NCBI RefSeq assembly: GCF_002968015.1
Contig: NZ_PUIP01000025.1
Span: forward strand, 1-64,000
Length of the DNA stretch: 64,000 bases
Direction of reading: 5' to 3'
Origin: Massilia phosphatilytica
GTDB taxonomy: Bacteria > Pseudomonadota > Gammaproteobacteria > Burkholderiales > Burkholderiaceae_D
Shown here: positions 51,947 to 63,140 of the stretch, piece after piece
Layout: the number at the start of each line of letters is the position of its first letter
Position numbering within the stretch: the stretch's first letter is position 1
Translations under genes and position numbers: made by a program
Notes under the pieces: model-generated
Seen by the model: only the letters and a program-made list of their open reading frames with translations
Told to the model about the DNA's origin: nothing
The model's database searches: none

Positions 51947-52456
51947 ATGCGACATCGGATTCGACACCTGATCTTCCTGCCGGTTTTCACATTGTTCAGC
52001 TTGCACGCCGTGGCGAGCGAGCCGATTTCGCCTCGTGGCAGGACCGTCGTGTCGGACTCGCTGGATGGCCGCACGGTGGCGGCCGTGTTCGTGACGCATG
52101 CAGTCGGCATCGGTCGACCGGGTGCGAAGGAGCGCCGGCCTGCCGTGTCGGGATGCACTTAAAGCCGTTTCCCGTGCATTGTTCTCGACAGCCTGCAGAT
52201 TGCAGTGGATGGGCATCCGCTCGCCGTTCCGCGCTCCGTGTCGGCGACGCTGCCGGACCTCAGGACGGCTGCGTTGCGCAAAGGCGCCCGGCACTTTGAG
52301 TTGATTCTCGAAGGCGGGGATGCGTCCGAGGGATATCGGGTGGTCGTCGAATTCGACCAGTCGGGCATTAAATCGCGCCGGCTTTACGGAGCCTTCGACC
52401 CGGACGCCGTGCTGGAGGAAACCACGTATCGCCCGCAACCCGCCGCCGGCAACTAG
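51947..52456 (+). pseudogene. Disrupted small secreted protein gene
   Basis: Two in-frame pieces separated by a TAA at 52160-52162. The 5' piece encodes MRHRIRHLIFLPVFTLFSLH plus AVASEPISPRG, a signal peptide with a short mature region (VVSDSLDGRTVAAVFVTHAV). The 3' piece continues in the same frame as CIVLDSLQIAVDGHPLAVPRS and reads on, well conserved in style, to the stop at 52454-52456. The simplest reading is one gene broken by a nonsense change or by compensating indels. Two separate genes are possible; the 3' piece could start at GTG 52205. Family not recognised. Confidence 0.55.
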
Positions 52457-52465
52457 CCATCCTGC

Positions 52466-55234
52466 TCACGGCACCTGCCCATCCACATCCCGCACCTCCG
52501 GCTGCCCCAACCCGAGCTTCTGCAACTGCGGCAGAATCGCCGCCCGATCGCCGACGGCGATGACTTTCAGCTGATCGGGCTTCAGGTATGTCTGCGCCGC
52601 CGCCTGCACCTGCGCGGCCGTCACGGCGCGGTAGCGGTCGGGCAGGGTGTGCCAGTAATCGGCCGGGAGGTCGAACACAAAGGTCTCGGCCAGGCTCGCG
52701 CCGATGCCGCTGTTCGTTTCGAACTGGCCCGGCAGCGAATACACCTGCGAATCGCGCGCGCCCGCCAGTTCGGGGCCCGGCAGCGGCTTGTCGCGCATGC
52801 CGTTCACTTCCCTGAGGATCTCGGAGACGGAAGGCCCCGTGACATCCGTCCGCACGCTGCCCGCGATGGTGAACGGGCCCGGCGTGCGGTCGTAGCGGAA
52901 GGCCGAGAACACGCCGTAGCTGTAGCCCTTTTCTTCGCGCAGGTTGAGGTTGATGCGGCTCGAGAACAGGCCGCCCAGCGCCGCGTTCATGACCTGCATG
53001 GCCGGGTAGTCCGGCGTCTTGCGCGCGGCCGCGATGGTCGTCACGCGCAGCGCCGTCTGCGGGGCGCCCGGCTTGTCGACGACGACGAGCCGGGCCCTGG
53101 TGCCGGCAGGATCGCCGACCGACGTCATGGCCGCGTCGGCGCGTTCCCAGCCGCCGAAGCGGGCCGTCGCCAGCGTGCGTACCTCGTCCGGCGTGATGTC
53201 GCCGGAGACGACGAGGGCGGCGTTGCCGGGCAGGTAGTGGCGGCGCCAGAAGCGCACGATGTCTTCGCGGGTCGTCGCGCGGATCGCCTGTTCCGTGCCC
53301 AGCTGGCCGTAGCCGTACGGGTGGCCGGGGCCGTACAGCGCGCCGGCCGCGGCGACGGCGGCGATCAAAGCAGGATCGTCGCGCTGCTGCGTCAGTTCAC
53401 CGAGGCGGGAAGCGCGCTGGCGCTCGACTTCCGCGGTCGGGAAGGCCGGATGCAGCACGACGTCGGCCAGCACGTCCAGCGCCTGCGGGAACGTGGATCG
53501 CAGCGCCAGCAGCGACACCGTCGACGCGTCGGGCGACGCGGCGCTGCCGAGGAAGGCGCCGAGCTGCGCGATCTCGTCGGCGATGCGCGGTGCGCTGCGC
53601 GTGGCCGTGCCTTCGTCCAGCATGTCCGCCGTGAAGCCGGCGAGGCCCGGCTGGTCGTAGGGATTGGCGTCGGAGCCGCTTTTCACGACCAGTTCCGCCG
53701 CCACGAGCGGCAGCGCGGGGTTCGGGTGGACGATGACCGTCAGGCCGTTCGGCAGCTTGAACGATTCGCCCTGCGGCAGCGTGAAGCGCGGCGCCGGGCC
53801 CGGTTTCGGCGGCGTGCGGCGCCACGCTTCGTCGCGGTTGATGCCGGCGGCGCGGTCGGTCTTGCCGGCCTTTGGCGGCGGCGGCGCCGGCACGTCGGGC
53901 CCGAGGTCCGGCTTGCCCGGCACGCCGGCGACGATCACGCGCGCGTTCGGCTGCAGGTACGCCTGCGCGACGCGGCGCACGTCGGCGGCGGTGACGCGGC
54001 GCAGGCGCTCGATGTCCTTCGGCAGGTAGCCCGGGTCGCCCGTGTACTGGTTGTACTGGTTGATCTGGTTCGCGAGGCCCGTGCCGCCCAGCTTTTCGAT
54101 GGACGTCAGCATCGCCGTCTCGATCGTGTTGCGGGCGCGCTCGACTTCCTGCCCGGACGGTCCCGTGTCGCGCAGCGCCTTGAGTTCCGCATCGATCGCC
54201 GCTTCCAGCTCGGACGGATCGTGGCCGGGGCGCGCGGTGACGTCGACGATGAAGGTCGACGTGAGGGCGTTCGAATTCTGCGCGGCCGCCGCTTCCTGCG
54301 CGATCTGGCGCTCGTAGACCAGGGTTTTGTACAGGCGGCTCGACTTGCCGCCGGCGAGAATCTGCGCCGTCACCGCCAGCTCGGCATCGCCCGGCTGGAA
54401 GGCCGGCGGCGTGAGCCACGCCATGTACAGGCGCGGCAGTTCGACGCGGTCCGGCACCGTGATGCGGCGCTCGCGCGCGATGGCGGGCGTGGCGACCTGC
54501 GGATGCACGACCGGCGGGCTGCGTTTGAAACTGCCGAAGTATTTTGCGACGAGGGCGCGGGCTTTCGCCTTGTCGATGTCGCCGGCGATCACGATGCTGG
54601 CGTTGTTCGGGCCGTAGTAGCGCCTGAAGAAATCGCGCACGTCGGCCAGCTTCGCGTTCTGGATGTCGGCATGCGAGCCAATGACGGCCGCGTAATAGGG
54701 GTGCGTCTTCGGGAACAGCGCGTGGTTCAGCGCTTCTTCGACGATGCCGTACGGGCGGCTCTCGACGCTCTGGCGGCGCTCGTTGCGCACGACGTCCTGC
54801 TGGTTCGACAGTGCCGTCTGGTCGAGCACGTCGAGCAGGTAGCCCATGCGGTCGGCGTGCACCCACAGCGCGAGTTCGAGCTGGTTCGACGGCACCGTGT
54901 CGTAGTAATTGGTGCGGTCGTAGTCCGTGCTGCCGTTGCTGTCGGTGGCGCCGGCGCCTTCCAGCAGGCGGTCGGCGAGGCCGCGCGGCAGGTGCTGCGT
55001 CCCGGCGAACATCATGTGCTCGAACAGGTGGGCGAAGCCGGTGAGGCCGGGCGCCTCGTTGGCGGGGCCGACGTGATACCAGATGTTGACGGCCACGATG
55101 GGCAGGCGGTGGTCCTCGACGAGGATTACCTCCAGGCCGTTGGGGAGCGTCGTTTTGTCGTAGCGGATCTGCTGCGCGGCCGTCGGCCCTGCAAGCAGCA
55201 ACGACAACAGGAGCAGGGACAGGAGGCGTGTCAT
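52466..55234 (-). CDS. M16 family zinc metallopeptidase (tandem, secreted)
   Basis: 922 residues. Signal peptide MTRLLSLLLLSLLLAGPTAA-Q. Two M16 halves. The first has the inverted zinc motif HLFEH (in TGFAHLFEHMMFAGT) and the distal Glu region; the second half (from about 490) has the same fold but no HxxEH, as in the paired M16 proteins where one half is inactive. It digests peptides in the periplasm. The start at 55234 follows AGGAGCAGGG-like purines. It is the last gene of pncC-metallophosphatase-M16. Confidence 0.9.
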   Translation of the reverse strand: MTRLLSLLLLSLLLAGPTAAQQIRYDKTTLPNGLEVILVEDHRLPIVAVNIWYHVGPANEAPGLTGFAHLFEHMMFAGTQHLPRGLADRLLEGAGATDSNGSTDYDRTNYYDTVPSNQLELALWVHADRMGYLLDVLDQTALSNQQDVVRNERRQSVESRPYGIVEEALNHALFPKTHPYYAAVIGSHADIQNAKLADVRDFFRRYYGPNNASIVIAGDIDKAKARALVAKYFGSFKRSPPVVHPQVATPAIARERRITVPDRVELPRLYMAWLTPPAFQPGDAELAVTAQILAGGKSSRLYKTLVYERQIAQEAAAAQNSNALTSTFIVDVTARPGHDPSELEAAIDAELKALRDTGPSGQEVERARNTIETAMLTSIEKLGGTGLANQINQYNQYTGDPGYLPKDIERLRRVTAADVRRVAQAYLQPNARVIVAGVPGKPDLGPDVPAPPPPKAGKTDRAAGINRDEAWRRTPPKPGPAPRFTLPQGESFKLPNGLTVIVHPNPALPLVAAELVVKSGSDANPYDQPGLAGFTADMLDEGTATRSAPRIADEIAQLGAFLGSAASPDASTVSLLALRSTFPQALDVLADVVLHPAFPTAEVERQRASRLGELTQQRDDPALIAAVAAAGALYGPGHPYGYGQLGTEQAIRATTREDIVRFWRRHYLPGNAALVVSGDITPDEVRTLATARFGGWERADAAMTSVGDPAGTRARLVVVDKPGAPQTALRVTTIAAARKTPDYPAMQVMNAALGGLFSSRINLNLREEKGYSYGVFSAFRYDRTPGPFTIAGSVRTDVTGPSVSEILREVNGMRDKPLPGPELAGARDSQVYSLPGQFETNSGIGASLAETFVFDLPADYWHTLPDRYRAVTAAQVQAAAQTYLKPDQLKVIAVGDRAAILPQLQKLGLGQPEVRDVDGQVP

Positions 55235-55248
55235 GCGGGCTCCGTGTG

Positions 55249-56148
55249 TTAATGACAGGCGGCGCTGCCGCGGTCGGGCGGGGCGATGCCGAAGGAAGAG
55301 AGCCGCGTGGACTCGACGAATTCCCAGCCGTAGCCGCCCGCGTACAGCCGCAGGCGCAGCACGCCGGTGCGGTTGGCGTCGCGGACCTCGCTGTGCGCGA
55401 CGGTGAGCAGGAACGGCGTCGGATACGCGCCCCCGGTGCCGACGACGAACTGGCGCAGGCCGCGCGTCGGATCGAGGCGGCCGTCCGCGTCCTGCGGGGC
55501 GAAGCGTTCGTAGTCGTGGTCGTGGCCGGACAGCACCAGCTCGGCGCCGGCGGCGTACAGCAGCTGCCACGCGTCGCGCATCTTCGGGATGCTGCCGTGG
55601 CCGCCGGAGCTGTACAGCGGATGGTGCCAGTAGGCGAGCGTGCAGCGCGCGGGGTGGGCGGCGAGGTCGGCGCGCAGCCAGTCCAGCTGGGCCGCGTGCT
55701 GGGACGGGGCGAGGTTGCTGTCCAGCGAAACGATGTGCCAGGTGCCCAGCTCGAAACTATAGTAGCCGCGGCCGGCGCGCGCACCCCACCAGTCGAAATA
55801 GGGCTTGGCGCCCGGCGTGTAGTACTCGTGGTTGCCGGGCGCGGGCCACGTGCGGTCCTTGAAGCGGCCCCACGTCGGCGCGTAGCAGCCGATGAATTCC
55901 TTGATGGCGCCGTGCGGATAGGTCAGGTCGCCCAGCGCCAGCACGACGGCTTGCGGATCCTGCGCGAGCCCGGCTGCGACGGTGGCGGCCGTGTCGGCCG
56001 CGCCCGAATACGCCGGATCGCGGTAGGCACAGCGCGCGATGTCGCCGGCCGCGTACACGGTGATGCCCTGGTCCGGATCCACCGCGGCCGCGTTGACGGA
56101 AACGGCCGCCAGGAGTGCGGCCGCGGCACGCAACGGCGGGCGGCGCAT
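55249..56148 (-). CDS. Secreted metallophosphoesterase
   Basis: 299 residues of the calcineurin/purple acid phosphatase-like superfamily. A signal peptide (about 1-22) is followed by metal-binding blocks: VYAAGDIA, LALGDLTYPHG, PGNHEYY, a WHHPLYSSGGHG segment and SGHDHDYERF. These supply the Asp, Asn and His ligands for a two-metal site. Exported, substrate unknown. It begins 2 bp after pncC ends and is followed 14 bp later by the M16 gene. Confidence 0.92.
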   Translation of the reverse strand: MRRPPLRAAAALLAAVSVNAAAVDPDQGITVYAAGDIARCAYRDPAYSGAADTAATVAAGLAQDPQAVVLALGDLTYPHGAIKEFIGCYAPTWGRFKDRTWPAPGNHEYYTPGAKPYFDWWGARAGRGYYSFELGTWHIVSLDSNLAPSQHAAQLDWLRADLAAHPARCTLAYWHHPLYSSGGHGSIPKMRDAWQLLYAAGAELVLSGHDHDYERFAPQDADGRLDPTRGLRQFVVGTGGAYPTPFLLTVAHSEVRDANRTGVLRLRLYAGGYGWEFVESTRLSSFGIAPPDRGSAACH

Positions 56149-56150
56149 CC

Positions 56151-56633
56151 TTACTCGAGCAGGCGCAAGAGGCCGGCCAGCGCGTGCGCCACCGTCTGCT
56201 CGCGGACTGCGTGGCGGTCGCCGGAGAACACGAGACGTTCGGTGTAGGTCGTGTCGCCCTTCGACCAGCCGAAGCACACCGTGCCTACGGGCTTGCCGGG
56301 CACGGCGCCCGTCGGGCCGGCGATGCCGGTCGTGGACACCGCCACGTCGGCGTTGCTGTTGGCGACCGCGCCTTCGGCCATCGCGCCCGCGACTTCCTCG
56401 CTGACGGAACCGAATTGCGCGATCAGCGCGGCCGACACGTCCAGCATCTCCGTCTTGGAGGCGTTCGAATACGTCACGAAACCGCATTCGAACCAGCCGG
56501 TCGAGCCGGGAATTTCCGTGATGGCCTGGGAGACGCCGCCGCCGGTGCAGGATTCGGCGGTGGCCAGCAGCAGCCTTTTGGTTTCGAGTGCCCGGCCCAC
56601 ACGGGTGGCCAGGTCGATGATGTCGTTCGTCAC
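56151..56633 (-). CDS. pncC: CinA C-terminal domain protein / NMN amidohydrolase PncC
   Basis: 160 residues, the size of a stand-alone PncC. It deamidates nicotinamide mononucleotide in pyridine nucleotide recycling. LLLATAESCTGGGVSQAITE with the catalytic Ser/Thr segment, YSNASKTEMLDVS, and STTGIAGPTGAVPGKPVGTVC are characteristic. I chose GTG 56633 because AAGGAGGA lies 7 bp upstream; the ATG at 56699 would add an unconserved leader. First gene of the pncC-phosphatase-M16 operon. Confidence 0.92.
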   Translation of the reverse strand: MTNDIIDLATRVGRALETKRLLLATAESCTGGGVSQAITEIPGSTGWFECGFVTYSNASKTEMLDVSAALIAQFGSVSEEVAGAMAEGAVANSNADVAVSTTGIAGPTGAVPGKPVGTVCFGWSKGDTTYTERLVFSGDRHAVREQTVAHALAGLLRLLE

Positions 56634-56836
56634 GTGTCGCTCCTCCTTGTAATGGCGGTAGCAGAGAACCGCCAGGTCTCCAGGATCCATCGTGAGCATG
56701 CGGGCGCCGATGCGCCGCCGTGTGCCGGTCGCGGAAGGTTCCGCTGCGCGCTCGCGTCCATTCTAGCGCGCCTTCCCGCCGTGCGGCGTCGGAATCTTAA
56801 CGAAAAGCCATTCTTACGGTGATGGCCAGGCCGTCC

Positions 56837-56869
56837 TTACAAACGCAAATGTCTTTACCAGCGTAAATG
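56837..56869. promoter_or_regulatory. Tandem 18-bp-period repeat upstream of the YfiR operon
   Basis: TTACAAACGCAAATG (56837-56851) and TTACCAGCGTAAATG (56855-56869) are direct repeats of the pattern TTAC-N3-CG-N-AAATG spaced 18 bp. They are a possible two-site binding motif for a regulator of either divergent operon. Nothing else was recognised in the 386-bp gap 56634-57019; no strong promoter stood out. Confidence 0.45.
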
Positions 56870-57019
56870 ACAGGCGCCGTTCCGTGCGACATCGCCCCTG
56901 GTCGTGCTGCTATGCTGCTCGTCTTGCGGGCTGGCCCCGCATTGTTGTTCATTGACCGAACCAGGACCTCGCATGCCGCTCGACCGTTTCGCGCATGACC
57001 ATCCGGGGCCGGCATACTC

Positions 57020-57562
57020 ATGATGGTCGTTTCGCTCGCAGCCGCGCGTCCTGTCCGCCAGGCGGTGCTGTGCCTGCTGATCCTCGCGGGTGTCGCCCAG
57101 GCCGGCGCAGGCCCCTTTTTCGCGCCTGAGCGCAAGCTCAAGGCGGCCTACCTGTACCGTGTGGCCACGTTCGTCGACTGGCCGGACGCGGCATTCGCGC
57201 GCGCCGGCACGCCGTTGCTGGTGGGCGTTGCCGGGGACGACGCGCTGGCCATCGAAGCCGGGCAGTTCATGGCTGGCCGCCTCGTGCATGGCCGTCCACT
57301 GGAAGTCCGCCGCGTCGACCCGCGCGCGCTGCCGCCCGGCCTGCATGTCCTGTACCTGGCCGCATCGCCCGCGCGCGGCCGGCTGCTGGAAGCCGTGCGC
57401 AGCCGGCCCGTATTGACGATCTGCGACGGTGTCCCCGGACCCGGCTGCGTCGTCGGACTGGTGGCGGACGACGACCACCTGCGGCTGCGCATCGACCGGC
57501 TCGAAGCGATGGCCGCGCAACTGCGTATCAGCGCGCGCCTGCTGGCGCTGGCGACGCGGTGA
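57020..57562 (+). CDS. YfiR family periplasmic protein
   Basis: 180 residues. A signal peptide (to about Ala28) is followed by a YfiR/DUF4154 domain: ERKLKAAYLYRVATFVDWPD is the family signature. Other conserved parts are RRVDPRALPPGLHVLYLA and a pair of cysteines near 135 and 142 (TICDGVPGPGCVVGL). In Pseudomonas, YfiR binds and restrains the c-di-GMP cyclase YfiN from the periplasm. Here the next gene, 4 bp on, is a hybrid histidine kinase rather than a cyclase. Met2 (57023) is an alternative start. Confidence 0.88.
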   Translation: MMVVSLAAARPVRQAVLCLLILAGVAQAGAGPFFAPERKLKAAYLYRVATFVDWPDAAFARAGTPLLVGVAGDDALAIEAGQFMAGRLVHGRPLEVRRVDPRALPPGLHVLYLAASPARGRLLEAVRSRPVLTICDGVPGPGCVVGLVADDDHLRLRIDRLEAMAAQLRISARLLALATR

Positions 57563-57566
57563 CGCC

Positions 57567-59569
<2,003 letters not shown>

Positions 59570-59573
<4 letters not shown>

Positions 59574-62155
59574 TTTCCCCCAACGACATCCGCCGCGCGC
59601 ACATCCTCGTCGTCGATGACGAACCGGTGAACGTGCAGCTGCTCGAGTTCCTGCTCAAGACCAGCGGCTACGAGAACGTCGCCAGCACCACCGACCCGCG
59701 CCAGGTGGCCGCGTTGCACCTGCAGCACCGCTACGACCTGATCATCCTCGACCTGCAGATGCCGCACATGGACGGCTTCCAGGTGATGGAAGCGTTGAAA
59801 CCGATGGAGCGCGAGTCCTGGCTGCCCGTGCTCGTGGTGACGGCGGAGCCGGACAAGAAGCTGGCCGCGCTGGAAGCGGGCGCGCGCGACTTCATCGGCA
59901 AGCCGTTCGACACGGTGGAGGTCCTCACGCGCATCCGCAACCTGCTCGAAGTGCGCCTGTTCCACCAGGAGTCGCGCGACTACGGCGCGCGCATGGAGCG
60001 CAAGGTGCGCGAGCGGACGGCCGAGCTGCAGCGCTTCCGCGGCGCGATGGACGCGACGACCGACGCCATCTTCCTCGTCGACGCGCGCACGATGGCGATG
60101 GTCGACGTGAGCGACGGCGCCTGCCGCATGCTGGGCTTTTCGCGCGAGGCGCTGCTGCGCATCGATCCGGTGGCGCTGGGCCTCGCGGAACGGGCGCAGC
60201 TCGAACGCTACGCGGATCCGGCGTCCGCGTCGCGTGACCACGATATCGTCGAGACGGAGCTGCTGCGCTCGGACGGGCAGGGCGCCGTGCCGGTCGAGAT
60301 CAGCTGGCAGCTGCAGCAGCAGGACAACAGCCACCGCATCCTGATCGCGGTCGCGCGCGACGTCAGCGAGCGCCTGCAGGCCGCGCAGCGTTTGAAGCAC
60401 ATGTCGAACTACGACAGCCTGACCGGCCTGCCGAACCGCAGCCTGTTCTTCCACACGCTGCGCGACGCCATCGAACTCGCGCAGGACAAGAACTGGCGCA
60501 TCGCCGTCCTGTTCATCACGCTCGACCGCTTCAAGATCGTCAACGACTCGCTCGGGCCCGCATTGGGCGACGAGCTGCTGCGCCAGTTCAGCACCCGGCT
60601 CGTGCGCTGCGTGCGCCTGCGCGACACGATCGGCCGGCTGGGCGGCGACGAGTTCGCGCTGATCCTGACGATGACGCGCGAGCAGACCGAGGACGAGGCG
60701 GTGAGCGTGGCCAACGAGGTGCGCGAAGCGCTGCGCGCGCCGTTCGACCTGAACGGCCAGCAGGCCGTGCTGACGGCCAGTATCGGCATCGCCATGTACC
60801 CGGACGATGCCCTGGATCCCGGCACGCTCGTGAAATACGCGGACGTGGCGATGGTGCGCGCCAAGGAGGCCGGCCGCGACGGCTACCGCTTCTTCACGGC
60901 CGGGATGAACGTGCAGGTGCTGGCGCGCCTGGACCTGGAACTGGCGCTGCGCGCGGCCCTCGACGGCGACCACTTCGAGCTGCACTACCAGCCCAAGCTG
61001 GACCTGAACACGGGCCGCGTGACCGGCGTGGAGGCGCTGCTGCGCTGGCGCCGTCCTGGCGTCGGCCTCGTGTATCCGGCCGAATTCGTGCCCGTCATGG
61101 AAGACACGGGCATGGTCGTGCGCGTGGGCGCGTGGATCATCGGCGAGGCCTGCCGCCAGATCGCCGCGTGGAATGCGGAAGGCGTGCGCGACGTGCGTGT
61201 GGCGGTCAACGTGTCGAGCCGCCAGTTCGTCGAGGGCGACCTGGAAGGCGACATCCGCGCGGCGCTGGCGGAACACCGCGTGGATCCGTGCATGCTCGAA
61301 CTGGAACTGACGGAAAGCGCGCTGATGTCGAACTTCGAGCACACGGTGCAGGTGCTGGAGCGGCTGAAAGCATTGGGCATCCGCATCGCCATCGACGATT
61401 TCGGCACCGGCTATTCGAGCCTCGCGTACCTGAAGCGCTTCCCGATCGACAAGCTCAAGATCGACATCGCATTCGTGCGCGACATCACGACGAACCCGGA
61501 CGACGCGGCGATCGCGCTGGCCATCATCAGCATGGCGCACAGCCTGCACATGCAAGTGATCGCGGAAGGCGTGGAATCGCGCGCGCAGATGGCGCTGCTG
61601 CGCCGCCACCGCTGCGACGAGATCCAGGGTTTTCATTTCTCTCGCGCGCTGCTGCCCGCCGACCTGGCGCGGCTGGTGCTGGAAAACCGCGCGCAGCCCA
61701 CGCGGCCGGCGGAAGACGACCGCAACGTCCAGACGCTGCTCGTGGTGGACGACGACATCAACGTGCTGGGCGCGCTGCACCGCCTGTTCAGGCGCGACAA
61801 CTACCGCGTGCTGACGGCCGCATCGCCGTCCGAGGGTTTTGAATTGCTGGCGCTGTACCACGTGCAGGTCATCCTGTGTGACCAGAAGATGCCCGGGATG
61901 AACGGCACCGAATTCCTCAGCAAGGTCAAGGAGATGTATCCGGACACGATGCGCATCATCCTGTCCGGCTACACGGGCGTGGAGACGGTGCTCGATTCGA
62001 TCAACCGGGGCGCGATCTACCGCTTCTACACGAAGCCGTGGAACGAGACGGAATTGCGCGACAACGTGCGGCTCGCGTTCCGCCAGTACTGGCTCACGCA
62101 CGGGCCGTATGACGACCGCAAGACGCCGCGGGGAGATGACGAGGAGGCGGCGTGA
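59570..62155 (+). CDS. REC-PAS-GGDEF-EAL-REC c-di-GMP signalling protein
   Basis: 861 residues, no membrane segments. Domains in order: receiver (about 8-125, Asp61 in LIILDLQMPH), coiled linker, PAS (about 150-280), GGDEF (about 290-450), EAL (about 460-705) and a second receiver (about 722-850, Asp771 in VILCDQKMPG), the last like the receiver of RpfG-type proteins. GGDEF is intact at 358-362, with I-site RLRD at 349-352. EAL is intact (EALLRW at 488), with NVSSRQF, ELTESA, DDFGTGYSS and AEGVES. So it may both make and break c-di-GMP. The usual His after LG is Pro here (SLGPALGD). It overlaps the kinase gene and is its likely phosphorylation target. Confidence 0.93.
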
Positions 62156-62156
62156 A

Positions 62157-63131
62157 TCAACCCGGGCTGAAGTGGTCCCAACCCGCTAACTGCAAATCGA
62201 GCGCGGCCCCGTCTGCGTCGACGAGGCGCAGGCCCGGTTCAGCGATGATCGACCCCACGCGTGTCACAGCCGTCCCGCAGGCCGCACCGGCCGCCTGGAT
62301 CGCCTCGCGCTGCGCCACCGGCGCCGTAAAACACAATTCGTAATCGTCCCCGCCCGCCGCGGCAAAGCGGCGGCGCAGCGCGCGCGGCTGGCGCGCCAGT
62401 GCCGGACCGGCCGGCAGCGCGTCCACGTCCAGCACGGCGCCCACGCGCGACGCGGCCAGGATGTGCTTCAAATCGCCCACGAGACCGTCCGAGATGTCGA
62501 GCGCGGCGCGTGCGAGCCCGCCTTCCGCCAGCAGGCGCCCGAGCGCCACGCGCGGCGTCGGCGCGTGCATGCGCTGGCCGGTGGCGGCGTGGTCGGCGGC
62601 GTCGAGCGCGACCTCGCTGCGGCGCGCGGCCAGCCACAGGCGCGCATCGCCCAGCGTGCCGGAAATCCAGATGTCGTCGCCCGCGCGCGCGGCGTCACGC
62701 CGCAGCGCCTGGCCGGGCGCCAGTTCGCCGAAGATCGTGATGCAGACGTTCAGCGGGCCCTTCGTCGTGTCGCCGCCCACCAGCTCGCAGCCGTGGGCGT
62801 CGGCCAGCGCGAACAGGCCGCGCGCAAAGGCGTCGAGCCAGTCGGGTTCCGCCGCGGGCAGTGACAGCGCCAGGGTGAAGCCAAGCGGCCGGGCGCCCAT
62901 CGCGGCGAGGTCCGACAGGTTCACGGCCAGGCATTTGTGGCCGAGCGTGAACGGGTCGGCGCCGGCGAAGAAATGGCGGTCCTCGACCAGCATGTCGGAC
63001 GAGACGGCCAGTACCTTGCCGGGCGTGGGGGACAGGAGCGCGCAATCGTCGCCGATGCCAAGGACGGTGTTGGGGCCGGGCGCGCTGTCGCGCTGGAAGT
63101 AGCGTTTGATGAGGTCGAATTCGGAGAGCAT
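62157..63131 (-). CDS. thiL: Thiamine-monophosphate kinase
   Basis: 324 residues. It phosphorylates thiamine monophosphate to the active diphosphate. N-terminal SEFDLIKRYFQRD, VLGIGDDCALL, AVNLSDLAAMGARPLGFTLA, VGGDTTKGPLNV and ALDISDGLVGDLKHI are ThiL motifs of the AIR-synthase-like fold. The stop lies one base from the GGDEF-EAL gene stop, so the two are convergent with no room for a separate terminator. Confidence 0.96.
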   Translation of the reverse strand: MLSEFDLIKRYFQRDSAPGPNTVLGIGDDCALLSPTPGKVLAVSSDMLVEDRHFFAGADPFTLGHKCLAVNLSDLAAMGARPLGFTLALSLPAAEPDWLDAFARGLFALADAHGCELVGGDTTKGPLNVCITIFGELAPGQALRRDAARAGDDIWISGTLGDARLWLAARRSEVALDAADHAATGQRMHAPTPRVALGRLLAEGGLARAALDISDGLVGDLKHILAASRVGAVLDVDALPAGPALARQPRALRRRFAAAGGDDYELCFTAPVAQREAIQAAGAACGTAVTRVGSIIAEPGLRLVDADGAALDLQLAGWDHFSPG

Positions 63132-63140
63132 GCCGCGATT

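Noticed and set aside
52205..52456. Stand-alone 83-residue gene
   Set aside because: The frame continues upstream with matching style to the TAA at 52160 and beyond to a signal peptide, so a broken single gene is the simpler reading.
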